Below, piece by piece: positions 1 to 11,763 of a stretch of DNA of 64,000 nucleotides. This DNA is from Bombardia bombarda. Its lineage: Eukaryota; Ascomycota; Sordariomycetes; Sordariales; Lasiosphaeriaceae. Both the position numbers and the translations under genes were made by a program. Position 1 is the stretch's first letter. The number at the start of each line of letters is the position of its first letter. Location of the stretch: positions 1,860,001-1,924,000 of the forward strand of contig JAULSR010000003.1 of assembly GCA_030512295.1 (NCBI GenBank), read 5' to 3'. The notes below the pieces were generated by a model that did no database searches, was not told where the DNA came from, and saw only the letters and a list, made by a program, of their open reading frames with translations.

Positions 1-824
1 GCCGCTGGTCTGGATCGAATCCACTGTCCCGATGCACTGGAGCTGCCTAGGAAAGTCCCCCGTCAGCCTCAAGTGTGGGATTGTTTCGATGTTTTTGCGA
101 GTAAACTCACGGGCGGGTGTGAACGCAGGATTCTTTTTACGGTAGATGATTCGTTGAAGATTTGCCCTAAACCCGAATACGTATTAGTTCACGGTGGGGG
201 TAGGTCTTACCGAACCTGCCAAGATGAAGGCTCCGCTCTTGCTGGGACGGTCGGTTTGACGGCACTGGGATGATTTGGTCATGGACCAAATGCAGTATCA
301 AATTGTTGAAAGGTCATAACGTAATCTCGGAGAATGTATCTTGAAATCTGACCGTTTCAGTTCGTGGCATTCACGTTAAATCGATCATGTCCGTAAATAA
401 CTGAAAAATGTACAAGTAGAAATAGCAAACCAATGAACATAAAAACTCGGGATGATAACCAAACATGGTGTTTAAACGTCTATTAGAAAAAATTAGAAAA
501 AGTGCCACTTACATGCACATGACTGGTTTCGGCATGTTATGATAGTAGTAAGTAGCAGCAAACGTCCAACTTTGGCAACCTAATGGAAATGAAAAGTTGG
601 AAATTGGCAGGTAATAGATAAGTGAGAGGGCTGCAGCATGAGCTTTTATGATTCAAAGGGATTTCGCGGTCAGGTGTTCAAGAAATAGTGTGAATGAAGT
701 GATAAATGTACCTGTGTGTACGATGACGAGACGCATACCTTGACAATAAACAATCTTGTTTCCAAACGCCACCAAAAGCCTTAAATTCGTCTCGCCAGCA
801 ACTTCTTCGAATTCTCCAAGTTGC
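1..824. other. Intergenic, no gene seen
   Basis: No reading frame here has convincing coding character; the longest is 66 codons. The sequence is moderately AT-rich towards the right. I see no RNA gene or repeat. Confidence 0.5.
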
Positions 825-1960
825 CTACCTTCGAAATATGCCTCTCCAAATGTTTATGACGGAACGGGAGGAATGCAAGACACTCCGCCCATCAATAAAA
901 GCAAGAGGCCATAGTAAAAGAAATTCCGCCCCTATTGACGCGAGTGGGAGAAGAAAGAAATAGTTTGTGCAGCTGGCAACCAGCTGATAGTCCTCCACCG
1001 TGTATAAACATGACATGAACGGCGGCGACCAGTTCCGACCAATGATCAGATGTGGCATTACTATATAGTTGAATGCACCGAATGACACCATGAGGACATA
1101 ATCTGAGGCTCTAATCAGCATCATATAGTCTTCCTGGGACACTCTCGAGTAAAAGCAGATCGGATGCATCGCCCATGGATAAAGGAAGCCAAACTTTTGC
1201 CCCGGCGTCATCGAATGCCATGTGTCCGTTGTGCCATATGCAAGTGACAGCGGTAGCACAACAGCACTCAATAACTGGAGAGAAATGTTGAACAAGACCG
1301 TGACATTGGCTAGAATAATTTCTCTTAAGGTCGCAAGTGGTGGTGTTCGGGCCTTGCATTCGAGGAGCATATTCCGCATGTCATTGAGTCTGGCGATGCG
1401 TCATTCGGACAAGATGTCATGAAACTCCTCGCTATGCAGCTCGTCGAATCTCTCGTAGAGCTCCTCGAGGGTGTCCGAGTTGTCGTCTATTCTCCGTGGT
1501 ATTATCGATTATAGAGCCACCTCAAACCCCATGGTCTCTTCCGGTGTATCTGACACAATCGAATACTCCGTACCTCTTGGTCAATACTTAGAGGTACGTT
1601 CGTTTTCCGGCTTCTTCGACCGGGATTCCAAGCATTGCAGGGGCGTCATATCAGTCATGCTCCATCGAGATCCATTGGCCGGCCATCCAAGGTCTAATAA
1701 TTGTCGTAAAGGCATTGGTATTGTAGTGTTCTATCGCAGTATTGAGAGCCCATTTTGGTCGTTGTTGACCCCCTCGTACTTGTACTCCGATGACGTCCCA
1801 GAGAGCCAAGCGTTCTTTGTGATTGTGAAAGATGTTTCCTGCCAACAGAGCCTCAAATTGTGTAGTCGTCAGGTGATAGTTCTGCCACGCCGGCACGCCT
1901 TCATCATTGCCAATGACAGTGCGATGTTTGTTCCGCTGTACATGACTGAACATCGTCTAG
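825..1960 (-). pseudogene. Decayed multi-pass membrane protein gene
   Basis: The best-preserved part is a 184-codon frame (1379 down to 825). It has about four hydrophobic stretches, beginning near the segments ANVTVLFNISLQLLSAVVLP and YVLMVSFGAFNYIVMPHL. The same frame continues upstream of its first ATG through an acidic segment (SDTLEELYERFDELHSEEF, about 1400-1500), interrupted by a TGA just before RIARLNDM and a TAA near 1525. A second coding-like stretch lies at 1651-1953 in another frame (FEALLAGNIFHNHKERLALW) and also runs into stops. Short introns could explain one frame change but not the in-frame stops. The TAA can come from CAA by a CpA-to-TpA change, the usual RIP product. The family is not recognised. 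I am fairly sure it once coded, and unsure what it was. Confidence 0.5.
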
Positions 1961-1964
1961 GACA

Positions 1965-3250
1965 CCGACGATGATGTCGAAGTCGATGATGAATCTGAGG
2001 TGTTCTATATTGAAAGCAACTGCTTGAGTGCAAATTGGCACTGCCCGTACGAGCCATGCAACAAAATGAACTGGACGACCTGTAGCAGTCTGATGGGGTG
2101 GGAGAACCGACGATCCTTTCCAGGTGCCTGATATCCCAAATCCGGGTAAGTCACATCCTCAGACTCCAATGAGTGTCAACGTCTCTTTGTTAGTATCTCT
2201 GGACAATGAATGATAAGGACTTTGGCGGATCTGAAGTCAAAGTTCTTTACTCCATTGAAGGTGGCGCGCTCCAGTTCAGTAACATCCTGATCGAGAAACT
2301 GTCTGCTTGCGGCCCATTCCGCTATGCGTGACCTAGTAGTAGCTTTCGTCAGTCACTGACTACAACTGAGGTCAAACAGAGGTTGGGAGTGTGGTCGAAC
2401 AGGTCTTACATGAAGTAGCTATCCCGATGGTATGCGCTTCCTGCGAGGTCGATAAAGTGGGCTAAACAGTTGACCTCGTGTTTGTGAGTGTTATAGCGAG
2501 GCTTGCTCGATTGAAGCAGCTGAAGTATCGATTGAACTCTGGTTAGCTCTCCAGCTGGGCAGTCGTGTACCGTACAGCCAAGCTCCCGACGCTTCATGGC
2601 GTGAAGCATGTTGTCGCCAAGCACGAGCCTGTCAAATATGTCTCGTAGCCCGAGGTTTATGGCCAGACTGGGCGGTGACTTGATCGTACCTTTGGGTAAC
2701 CCTCTATAGTAGGATGACTTCTTCAACTTCGAGTGAAACCACCTAGTTGTTTGGCTCCCAGATCGCTTTCGCCATTGAGTATGATCTCGACTCCATCAAG
2801 CCTACCGACAATGTGTTCCCTCACCTGATAACTGCAATGGAACAACGCTTGATAGCCGATTGTTACCTGATTGGACATGTCAGTTTATTTTGGCCAGGCT
2901 ATGCTATCAGGAGTCAAACATACCCTAGTTGCAATCTCAAGTGGCCCAACTGGAAGTGCCTTGGGGCGAGGGCCAGACGGTGGTTTGGTGGCGTTGTTCC
3001 CAGGCAGTGCTTGCAGGTTATACGCTTGCAGGTTATACCTGCCAAAAGGTCAGCATCATAAGCACGTGGACATAATGCGAACTGTTCTGGTAAGTACACC
3101 ACTTTGGGGGTGAGGCGCTTAACAGAGCAATAGCGCGCTATGAAGCGACCTTGACAGCAATAACAAAACCTGAATCGGCCGGCTGCTGCTTTGGCACCGT
3201 TGGAGGTGGCCATCTGTCTTGAAACACTCCATTGAAAATATTCTCGTCAA
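1965..3250. other. Mostly non-coding; possible degraded coding fragment
   Basis: A 106-codon minus-strand frame (2726-2406) has somewhat protein-like composition and could be an upstream piece of the decayed gene at 825-1960. It has no recognisable motif and I do not call it a gene. A perfect 15-bp tandem repeat lies at 3009-3038. Confidence 0.35.
3009..3038. repeat. 15-bp perfect tandem duplication
   Basis: GCTTGCAGGTTATAC occurs twice back to back (3009-3023 and 3024-3038). It looks like a simple local duplication with no evident function. Confidence 0.8.
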
Positions 3251-3255
3251 CAAGA

Positions 3256-4985
3256 ATGTCGGGGTTCGAAGTCCTCAGTGCGGCTGCAGCATCATTCCAA
3301 CTGGTTGGGATTGCCAAGACATGTCTATCCATCTGCAAGAATGTTCGCAACCTCGGACTGCAAGCCCAGGAACATCCCGACGCGCATTTTAACTTGTTCG
3401 TCCAAATACGGCGCTTTGAGAGATGGTGTTCAACGCTCAACATCCAACACATGGTCATCATCCAGAATGAGCGACCCAACGACCGGAATCACACAAATGA
3501 GTTGGAGGCTTTCGAGATGGCGTTAACATCTCAACTGCGGTTGCAAAGCCAGCAGCTTATCGATTTGACATTAGCGGCTCTTGAGGGCATGTGTGATAAG
3601 TTCACCGATGCTGCGGCGGTCTTGAGCAAATATTCGCAGATTGCCGAGAGACGGATGTCCTAGCAGGCTCTCGACGCGGTGGAATAAGCTAATGAGGCGG
3701 CCAGTTTCACCCCATTCAACAGCCGTCGAAAGGGGTTCGGTCGCGATGCGCTCTGTCATCTCGACAGCCAGGTGGTTGACCACGGATAAAGCCAGATTTC
3801 AGTCTCTGATTGAAAGTATTGAGAAGATTAACAATCAGTTGGTAGAGCTGCTTGATCCTGGTTTGCGAGCGCAACTTGGCTGCCGGGCAGATATGGACAT
3901 CTTCGGCAGCATACACACGCAAGCGCTCGTTGAGGCTTCCGAATTTCTGGGATCCAGCGATCTCAAAGTCCCAGCGCGGTTGAAACAATAGCTCATACGT
4001 GAGGGTTTAGAGCCAGGAGATAGCCCGGGCGAGAATATGTCAGATAAGCGACTTCAAGTATGGAACACTCCAATATGGTGCTAATCGCTCTCTCTCCGTC
4101 TTGAATGGCGGCCGAGTCATGGTGGAGTGGAAGTATCACAGTAGGGAACGTCCAGGGCGGCGAGATCAAACGAGGCGGTTGAGTGGTCCAGTCAGCCTCC
4201 TCAACAACAACGCGCTTTTCCAGCGATTCTTGACAATGCCCTGCAAGGGGTTTGGTGACAAATGTCAAAAACTGTCGCATTGGGATTGTCTATTCGTATG
4301 AGACAAACGCCGACAAGCCAGTGATGGAGAGCCTTGGGGATATGTTGCACAAGGTTGCGACGCCGATACCAGTGGGGCAGCGATTCAAGCTTGCAAGGGA
4401 TCTCGTCAATGCTTTGCATCACCTCCATTCGGTGAAGTGGCTGCACAAGTCAATTCGCAGCGACAATATTGTCACCTTCTCCATCACTCACGAATCCAAG
4501 CACTGGAAAAGTCACCGCCGCCATTGCTCCGGTTCTTTCTTGTTGGCTGGGATCTCTCCAGACCAGATCACCCGTCAGAGCTCCCCGAAACATTCTCCAT
4601 CTCGACTGTCGGCTTCCAGAGCAAGCGAGACGCAATTAAGCTGTACAGCCGCCCCGACACACACGTGAAGCTACCCTCGCCGCCACAAGAGGGTGATGTG
4701 CCAATGATCACGGAGCTAGTCAAGAAGGTAAACTACAAGCCACAATTCGACATATACAGCTTGGGCCTTGTTCTGCTCGAAATGGGGCTGTAGCGTCCCA
4801 TCGACACGATGCGTGATCAATGCAAGGACGATGAGGAATTCCGCTTGAAAGCGCGCTCAAAGTACTGTAGTCGATTGATAGGCGAGATAGGCGAGATTTA
4901 CTAGCGTGCTGCACAGCGCTGCTTGAATGAGGACTTTGATCTGGAGCATGGCGACCAAGACGTGGAAGAGGACGGCGACTTCTCA
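3256..4985 (+). pseudogene. HeLo domain-protein kinase-like gene, inactivated
   Basis: The N-terminus (MSGFEVLSAAAASFQLVGIA, then an FERW segment near codon 50) resembles the HeLo or prion-inhibition-and-propagation domain of fungal incompatibility and cell-death proteins. It stops at TAG 3661. The domain resumes in another frame (RWLTTDKARFQSLIESIEKI, about 3770-3850). A kinase-like part follows: FKLARDLVNALHHLHS and the catalytic-loop-like HKSIRSDNIV (about 4390-4470), then in a third frame a segment ending FDIYSLGLVLLEMGL at TAG 4791. The same frame carries on after that stop (RPIDTMRDQCKDDEEFRLKA) to a second TAG at 4902, then RAAQRCLNEDF. Both late TAGs sit where tryptophan is plausible, so TGG-to-TAG, a RIP-type change, is the simplest explanation. 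Some frame changes may be introns. The gene cannot be functional as read. Confidence 0.7.
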
Positions 4986-5699
4986 CTTCAGGTATCGTTT
5001 GTTTGAGAACGTCGTGTCTGAGTTGGAAAAGTGCTTTGCCTGATGATTTGTAGGATATGGGACTGCATGAAAGGTCATTTCGATCTTACTAGTCGGACTG
5101 AGCATACTGCGTAGATGGTGGAATGAATGTTGCAGGAGACCTGGATTTCGCAGAGGTCGAGCAAGAGAAGGACACAGCTTGCGTTGATAGATGGGCAAGG
5201 GCGACCGAAGTGGCCGATAAGCAGGAGCTTATCTCAGTGGAGTCTCAAGACAGATTACGCTGGGGAATTACCGTAACAGCTACGTCACACACCATCTCAG
5301 CCAAATCTTCTCTGTCAGAATTTACAACAATCGTACTATCGGGCGGTTCCAATGGTGAAAAGTACTGGAAAACCAAGTCACAGAGTATCAATGAAGAAAA
5401 GATCGTCACTGTGTATCTGTATAGCCGGCTCTAGATTCCCGTTATTTACTACATGCAAAAATGCTAGTCTAGCTGATTTTACCGAAATTACGGATTCTGA
5501 ACCCCTTTACCAACCCAGTGAGGGGGCGATGCGAAGTTGGTCGAAGGATCAACGACCGACCACAAGCGGTCAAGGGCACCTGCCACACATGACGATTTCG
5601 GCCTGCGCCTAGCACCCGCTACCTCCCGTCTTGTCTCGCGTCGCTCTTTCCCGACTGGTTAATAACCCGGGTCAGAGTTTGACAAAGTTCCAAATCTCG
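4986..5699. other. Intergenic, nothing recognised
   Basis: A 103-codon plus-strand frame at 5123-5434 has no recognisable motif and is not supported as a gene. The right half is the promoter and 5' leader of the regulator starting at 5700. Confidence 0.4.
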
Positions 5700-7271
5700 A
5701 TGTCGGACACGGAATCTTTGGCTGGGGGGCCAGTGATGACAAATGCGCCAGATGCACCAGTGCAGCAGCATTCATCTTCTTCCACCACCACCACCTACAC
5801 ACCTACCACCGAAGCCAGCCTCATCTCACCGACCTCAGCCCTACAATATGCCGCCGCCAACTATCCCCGACGGGCACACAGAAAGAGCCGCACGGGTTGT
5901 CCGACATGCAAGGCGAGGAAGATCAAGGTGGGCAATTCCATCCTTATCCGGCGTCATGCTCTGCATCGAGATGGTAGTAAAAACTGACCTCCTATTCGTG
6001 TGACCTCTCAAGTGCGACGAGAGACATCCAGCATGTCTCAACTGCATCTCCCACGGGGTCGAATGTCCCTTTTTAACCATGAAACCATCTGTTCCTTCGC
6101 GCTCTAGCACAAAAACAGCTAAACCCCGCTCTTCAGCCTCCACGGGAGCAGCATCGTCTCAGTCGCAGTCCCAGTCCCAGTCTCAGTCCCAGCCGTCAAG
6201 CTCCAGACCGAGCCCGTCCCTCCAGATCCCCAACAGCCCCAGCCCAGCACCCTCTCCAGCCTCATTAGGTGACCCTGACCTGCCCTTGCTGGAACTTGAG
6301 CTGCTCCACAACTTCACCGTGCTCACGTACTCGACGCTGGCCGCCGACGCCCAGGTCGGCGACTTTTGGCGCGTCACTGTCGTACAGATCGGCCTACGAT
6401 GTGACTACATCATGCGCGCCGTGCTAGGCGTCAGCGCTCTGCACCTGGCCTATCACCGCCCCGAGCGGCGCGACTTCTACACGGCGCAGGGAATCGAGTT
6501 CCACCGCCGAGCATCCAGGAGCGCCACGCGCTTCATCGGGCCCGATATTGAGGGCGACGATGTCGTAAACCTGTTTATCTTCTCCATGTTGACCATCTAC
6601 TTTGGTGGGTATACTACAACATGTACGCAATTACACAAGCCACACGCTAACCCCCCTCCCCCTCCCCCGCAGCTCTAGCCAGCCCCCGGCGCTCCCTCGC
6701 CGACGGCTCCTTCTTTATCGGCGAGGCCGGCTTCCCTGACTGGGCCTTCCTCCTCAACGGCGCCAAGTCCCTAAGCCACGTGCTCGGCGACCGCGGCCAC
6801 CAAACGCTCCTTGCACCGTTCCTTGCATACGGCGCGGGCAGATGGAACGCCACGCGGGCCGGCGACGACCGCGAGGAGAAGCCTGCTTTGTTGCTCGCTG
6901 AGCTCAGACAACACGTCACAGAGTCGGTGCAGGAGCCGGACCTGCTGGTTACGTACACACACGCCCTTGACGAGCTGGAGATTGCGCTCGTGGCGCGACA
7001 GGACCCGCTGGCGCCGCGCGACGTGCTTGATGCGATGCTCTGGCTTTGGGCCGTCGCGGACTCGCTGGTTCCGCTGCTGAAGGTGCCGAGGCAGGAGGCG
7101 GTGGCTATCTTTGCGCATTTCTGTATTTTGCTGAAGCATCATGAGAGCGTGTGGTGGTTGCAGGGGTGGGGGGATCATTTGATTTCGAGGGCGTATGAGA
7201 TTTTGGACGAGGAGCACAGGCCGTGGATTGGGTGGCCGATCAGGGAGATGGGGTGGGTGGCGCCTGGGTGA
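5700..7271 (+). CDS. Zn(II)2Cys6 transcription factor, Upc2-like
   Basis: Exons 5700-5927, 6013-6604 and 6673-7271 give 472 aa. The binuclear zinc cluster is split by intron 1: cysteines at residues 67, 70, 77, 84, 87 and 94 fit C-x2-C-x6-C-x6-C-x2-C-x6-C, with the basic lead-in RRAHRKSRTG. A low-complexity linker with a Ser-Gln repeat follows, then a helical region (LELELLHNFTVLTYSTLA onward) typical of the short effector domain in regulators annotated as Upc2 or sterol-uptake-control-like. The start is the first ATG in frame; a frame opening at 5631 begins with TTG. Family knowledge predicts a nuclear DNA-binding regulator. The target genes are unknown and no neighbour is an obvious partner. 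The zinc cluster and splice sites are clear. Confidence 0.9.
6160..6193 (+). repeat. Short CAGTCY tandem repeat in coding sequence
   Basis: Repeated CAGTCC/CAGTCT units encode an alternating Ser-Gln tract in the linker of the Zn2Cys6 regulator. The length may vary between strains. Confidence 0.7.
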
Positions 7272-9141
7272 ACGGGGGTGGATGATGGGGAGAGTTCTAA
7301 GTGGCTAAGTTCCATTGTTTGTTGTTACAACAGCCAAGGCGGGATGATACCGGAAAGGTACGAGATGCCAAAGCGAATGTTCAGACTGATACCACCGGTT
7401 GGAGTAGAGTGGCTTCGAATACCTGTGGGTAATGAGAGGGGAATGGACAAGGATCGATACAATCAGAAAACCAGAAAGTCGTTAGGGTTTGTTGCTTGGC
7501 TATAAATCTCAACTCAGTTCTATATGTCTGAAAGCAGCTTTTTTTTATCGATGTGCTAATGACCGCAATTCTTGGTCAACAAGAGCGATGCAGAACATAC
7601 GACAACCCTGCCTGTACATACCACAGGGGTCTTTAGGATATCTCAATTGAAGACGAATTCTGAACAAATGGTTTGAGATAATGGGTGACCCAGAGTGGTT
7701 TATACATCGCCACATCCAACATCTAGAATAGTATATCAGTTGCACCGCCACGTGGACTGGGCGCCAGCTTTGGGTTATCGCCGCCTTCTCCGCACAAACG
7801 GCTTCATTTGTTCACCTGGCGAACGGAATGCGCAAGTGAGGACTAGAATTCTTGGCCAGACAGCTAGCATATTTTACCAACGTTCGTGTTGTTCACGCAC
7901 GATTGCTGGTATGATACGATAGAACATGACAGTCACAGCAGGGATATGAGAAGATTGATAGCTTTGTTGGACAAGAGTTGACAAGATTCATGAACTGGAT
8001 TTACACATGTACTATCTGAGTCTTACAGCTTATGATGTTTCACGCCTTTGTCTCAAAGTATAATAGCGCAACCTACATTATGAAGTCCTGTCTTGTTTGG
8101 GCTTCGGTTGCACACATTATCCTCGACGGTCTGAAGATTGTAGAGTCTGGTAGGAGAGTGAGACCTTCCACTCCTTAGGTAGGGCTGGGCAGCCGCTTCT
8201 AGCCATCTCGACCAGCCATCCGCCCAACGGGTCCTTGGCTTCTTTTACCCAGCAATGGCAGGTGTGCTCGAGTGCCGAGCCGGTGGACACTTTTCCCGTG
8301 TAGTTAATATCCGGAGGCTACACCGTTTGTCTTGGCGCTCAGTCTCCATTGTGGTATTTGCCGGTCTTGGCTGCAGTGGCCAAGGGTTGCCATCTCACAC
8401 CTGCCGCTTCGGTCCATGACGCGAGATCTCGCAAAACGGTCACGCTTGGGAGAATCTTGGGTTTTTGCTAAATTGTCGTATCATTTTATTTAGGTGTCTA
8501 CTATTTATTGCTACTATTATTAGCGCCGATGTGTGCCCAGCGGTGCTATTCTGTATACTATACCGAAGTCACAGCATGCTATTAAGTTCTACCTAGGTAG
8601 CGGCCTGGCCCGAGGTCTGGTCTCCAATCGTTCTCCTCCCGCCCGCAAGGCAGCTCGGTGTAACGGCTACCTTGCAGCAACACAGCATCCTGGACTCGAC
8701 CATGATGTTCGCCTCTCCCCGCTCAATTGCATCCTCCTACCTGCCGCTTTTGGGGTCATCACGCCAGGACGCAGGGGATGTTGTGTCATCGGGATGGCCG
8801 CAGCAGAAACATACCGAACCTACAGCTTCCAGAAGCTAGCCACCGGGAGACCAGTCAAAATGGTGACATGTGGAGTCCCGGTGCTGATGCCATCTGCAGT
8901 CTATAGTGCCTTCACACCAGCTTCAAGGGGAATGAGCACCGAGTACCCGATAATCCTCTGCGGTTGCGCCTTATTCCGACAGACAGACAGACACATCCCC
9001 CTCTTGGCGTCGAGTCTATAATACCCGTCTGCCCCCCCCCCCCCCCCCCTCCTCGCTTCTCGAGCTGAGACGATCAGCAGCAGCCAGCCACCGCAGTCTG
9101 TCTGTCCCTCTCCCACTGCAATAGTCTCGCAAGCAGTCAAG
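7272..9141. other. Intergenic region with C18 homopolymer
   Basis: No supported gene in nearly 1.9 kb. A 162-codon plus-strand frame (8533-9021) has no recognisable domain. The right end is the promoter and leader of the secreted protein at 9142; it holds a CAGACAGACAGACA stretch near 8980 and a C18 run at 9032-9049, about 90 bp before that ATG. Confidence 0.5.
9032..9049. repeat. Poly(C)18 homopolymer
   Basis: Uninterrupted run of 18 C in the 5' flank of the gene at 9142. It is one of several long G/C runs in the window. The exact length may be unreliable in the assembly. Confidence 0.9.
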
Positions 9142-10749
9142 ATGAAGAGCCCCACCGCCGTGGTCGCAATTGTGACCGCCCTCGCCGCCCTCGCCTCGGC
9201 GCGAGAGATGGAGGTCAACATGGAGCTCAAGGCGGAGCTGTACGACAGCGGCTTGAGGCACGAGCAGATCATGTCGCTCAAGGAGGTAAGCTATCTCCCA
9301 TCCTCGATCAGACCAACCAACCAGACTGACATTCCCCAGTCCACATGGGCCAACCTCGCCGAAGAAGGCGCCTTCGACTCCACCCAATACAAGTCCTTCA
9401 GCATCCCCTCCATCGTCGGCAAGAAGGACTACATCCCCTGCAAGGACGGCGTGGCCTCCTACGTCCCCGGCGACGCCAAGTACACCTTCCGGTGCTCCAA
9501 CATCGACCTGTACGACTTCAAGACCCACGCCGAGCTGGGCTCCTCCTCGGGCCGCGGCGCCGGCTCCTGGGGCTGGACCTCGCCCAAGGGCCGCGAGTTC
9601 ATCGCCATCGCCCAGGAGGACGGCACCTCGTTCAATGAGGTCAGCAAGCAGGGCAAGCTCATCTACCTCGGCCGCCTGCCGCAGTACACCACCGCGCCCA
9701 TCAGCCTGTGGCGCGAGATCAAGGGCTACAAGAGCTACATCCTCATCGGCAGCGAGGCCGTCCAACACGGCGTGCAGATCTTTGATCTCGCCAAGCTGGT
9801 CGACGTCGACCCGGCGCACCCGGTCGTCTTCAGCAACGAGGCCGATCTGACGGGCCACTGGGACGAGGGCCTGCCGCTGGGGCGGTCGCACAATGTTGCG
9901 ACGAACGAGGAGAAGAAGTATGGCGTTGCGACGGGCTTCCAGCCGCGGAATGCGACGCTGCGGGCTGGCTTGGTCTTTTTCGACCTGACGGATCCGAGCA
10001 ACCCCAAGACGCTGGGTGGAACCGGCGACGATGGATATGTGCACGATGCGCAGTGCATTGTCTACCGTGGGCCGGATCTCAAGTACTACGGACGCGACAT
10101 CTGCTACGGCTATGATGAGGATTCGCTGACCATGTAAGCTGTCTCCCACCACCATTGCCACACCCCTTCCACACTCAGAATCTTTAACACTAACAAAATC
10201 CCCAGCTTCGACGTAACCGACAAATCTGCCGTCAAGGTGATCTCCAACACATCCTACGAAGGCGCCAGCTACACGCACCAGGGCTGGGTCCTCGACCCGC
10301 TCTGGCAGGAATACCTCATCCTCGACGACGAGTACGACGAGGTCGACGCGGCCGGGCCCGCCGCCGACGGCTACCCGGTCTCCTACATCTGGAGCATCCG
10401 CAGCCTCGAGAAGCCCAAGCAGACGGGCTACTACAAGGCGCTGCGCCGCGGCATCGACCACAACCAGTTCGTCAAGGACGGGCACGCCTACCAGAGCAAC
10501 TACGCCCTCGGCCTCAGCGTGCTCGACCTGCGCTCCGTCCCGCTTGATCCGACGGGGAAGCGCATCAAGGAGGTGGCTTACTTTGATGTGCACCCGGAGG
10601 ATGACAATGAGCCGGGTGGTGGCGCGGTGACGTTCACAGGGACGTGGAGCCACTATCCGTTCTTCCCGAGCGGGTATATTGTCATTAATACAATTGATCG
10701 CGGGGCGTTTGTGGTCAAGAGGACGGCGGCTTCGTGGTGGCATTTTTAA
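9142..10749 (+). CDS. Secreted choice-of-anchor-B-like (LVIVD/beta-propeller) protein
   Basis: Exons 9142-9285, 9340-10133 and 10206-10749 give 493 aa. Residues 1-20 (MKSPTAVVAIVTALAALASA) are a clear signal peptide. The rest shows propeller-like repeats with blade motifs GVQIFDLAKL, GLVFFDLTDPSNP and ALGLSVLDLRS, as in proteins annotated choice-of-anchor B or, in fungal databases, regulatory P domain-containing. The first intron (54 nt) is a multiple of three without stops, so read-through would still be open. I chose splicing because the sites are canonical and the extra 18 residues break a charged segment. No enzymatic function is known to me for this family; an extracellular or wall location is inferred. 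The gene has C18 93 bp upstream and G23 31 bp downstream. Confidence 0.85.
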
Positions 10750-10780
10750 GGTAGTTACCCAGGTGAGGGTAGAGAGCTAA

Positions 10781-10803
10781 GGGGGGGGGGGGGGGGGGGG
10801 GGG
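10781..10803. repeat. Poly(G)23 homopolymer
   Basis: Uninterrupted run of 23 G starting 31 bp after the stop codon of the gene at 9142-10749, in the likely 3' UTR. The longest such run in the window. Confidence 0.9.
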
Positions 10804-11633
10804 AAGAGGGTTGAGGGAGGAAGCAGGTGGAAAAGGGGCTTCGTCTCAGGCTTGCCGACAACTGCATTGCCAAGGAGATGTTTAAAGTTGGGCTCGGATG
10901 AGAAATTGAAAACTTGCCTTGAATATACATAGAATACCTATACAGTCAGTCTTGGCATTGGCTCGAATGAGGGAAATGATTATCTGTTCAAGGTCGGTGG
11001 CTGAAATGATGTTTCATTGCAATGCTGCTCATTGATGGCTACTCATTGATGAATGTGTGTTCGAGCTTGGGGGTGAATAAATGCTTGAGAGCGGGAAGCT
11101 ACCAGACCGTAAGTGAGAATGTCGAGTCAAATAAGTTGTCAGCATCAAGCGAACAAGTGGCGTCGAATATGATGAGTTTGTAAAAGGCGCTTTCAAATGG
11201 CATCGACGTTTCAATTTCAGGCCAAAATCAATCGAATCACGGTTGTTTTTTCTAAACTGCAGATATAACAGTGGTTGCGTAATGGAAAAACACCGTGCTG
11301 AAAATCTCAACCAACATCGCTTCCATGTTGTTTGTACGTTGGCGCCTCAAACATTTGATTCTCCGTAAACACCGTGTTTGTCCCAGTTGCACAGATACAT
11401 GGGGTCCACGTATCATGCCCCCCACACGAAGAACCTTAAGAAGCATCCTGAAACCTGAGTCGTGGAGAAAATAAACAAACAACAATCATCTGTTTACAGT
11501 TGTCTCCACGAAAATAAACAAACACGAATCATTCGTCTATAGCTATCTTAACTGAAACTGGATAAGACTCAAACAAACACGTATGCATTTGGTATCGAAT
11601 GCTATTCCTTGATGTAAATATTATGGGCATTGG

Positions 11634-11640
11634 TATATAA
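11634..11640 (+). promoter_or_regulatory. TATA-like box before orphan gene
   Basis: TATATAA lies about 124 bp upstream of the ATG at 11764 and is followed by a pyrimidine-rich, A-containing leader typical of fungal transcription starts. It is the main reason to prefer the plus-strand frame at this locus. Confidence 0.45.
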
Positions 11641-11763
11641 GGTACGCTCAGTCGCAGAAATAGATTGGACATACACTATTGTCCAAACCACATGTCAATC
11701 TTCCAACTTTCACATCAAACGATCAGCTCTACCGAGACCTGAAGCCTCCGAGTTGCGTCAAGC

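Larger units (their letters stand above)
10750..11763. other. Intergenic region with G23 run and a TATA-like promoter
   Basis: No gene seen. It holds a 23-nt G run just after the previous stop, AT-rich sequence with several ATAAACAAACA-type stretches near 11470-11580, and a TATA-like box before the orphan gene at 11764. Confidence 0.5.

Noticed and set aside
9016..10743. 575-codon open frame antisense to the secreted choice-of-anchor-B-like gene
   Set aside because: It mirrors a GC-rich coding gene with introns, signal peptide and propeller motifs on the plus strand; its composition (Val/Arg/Gly/Asp-rich) is that of a shadow frame.
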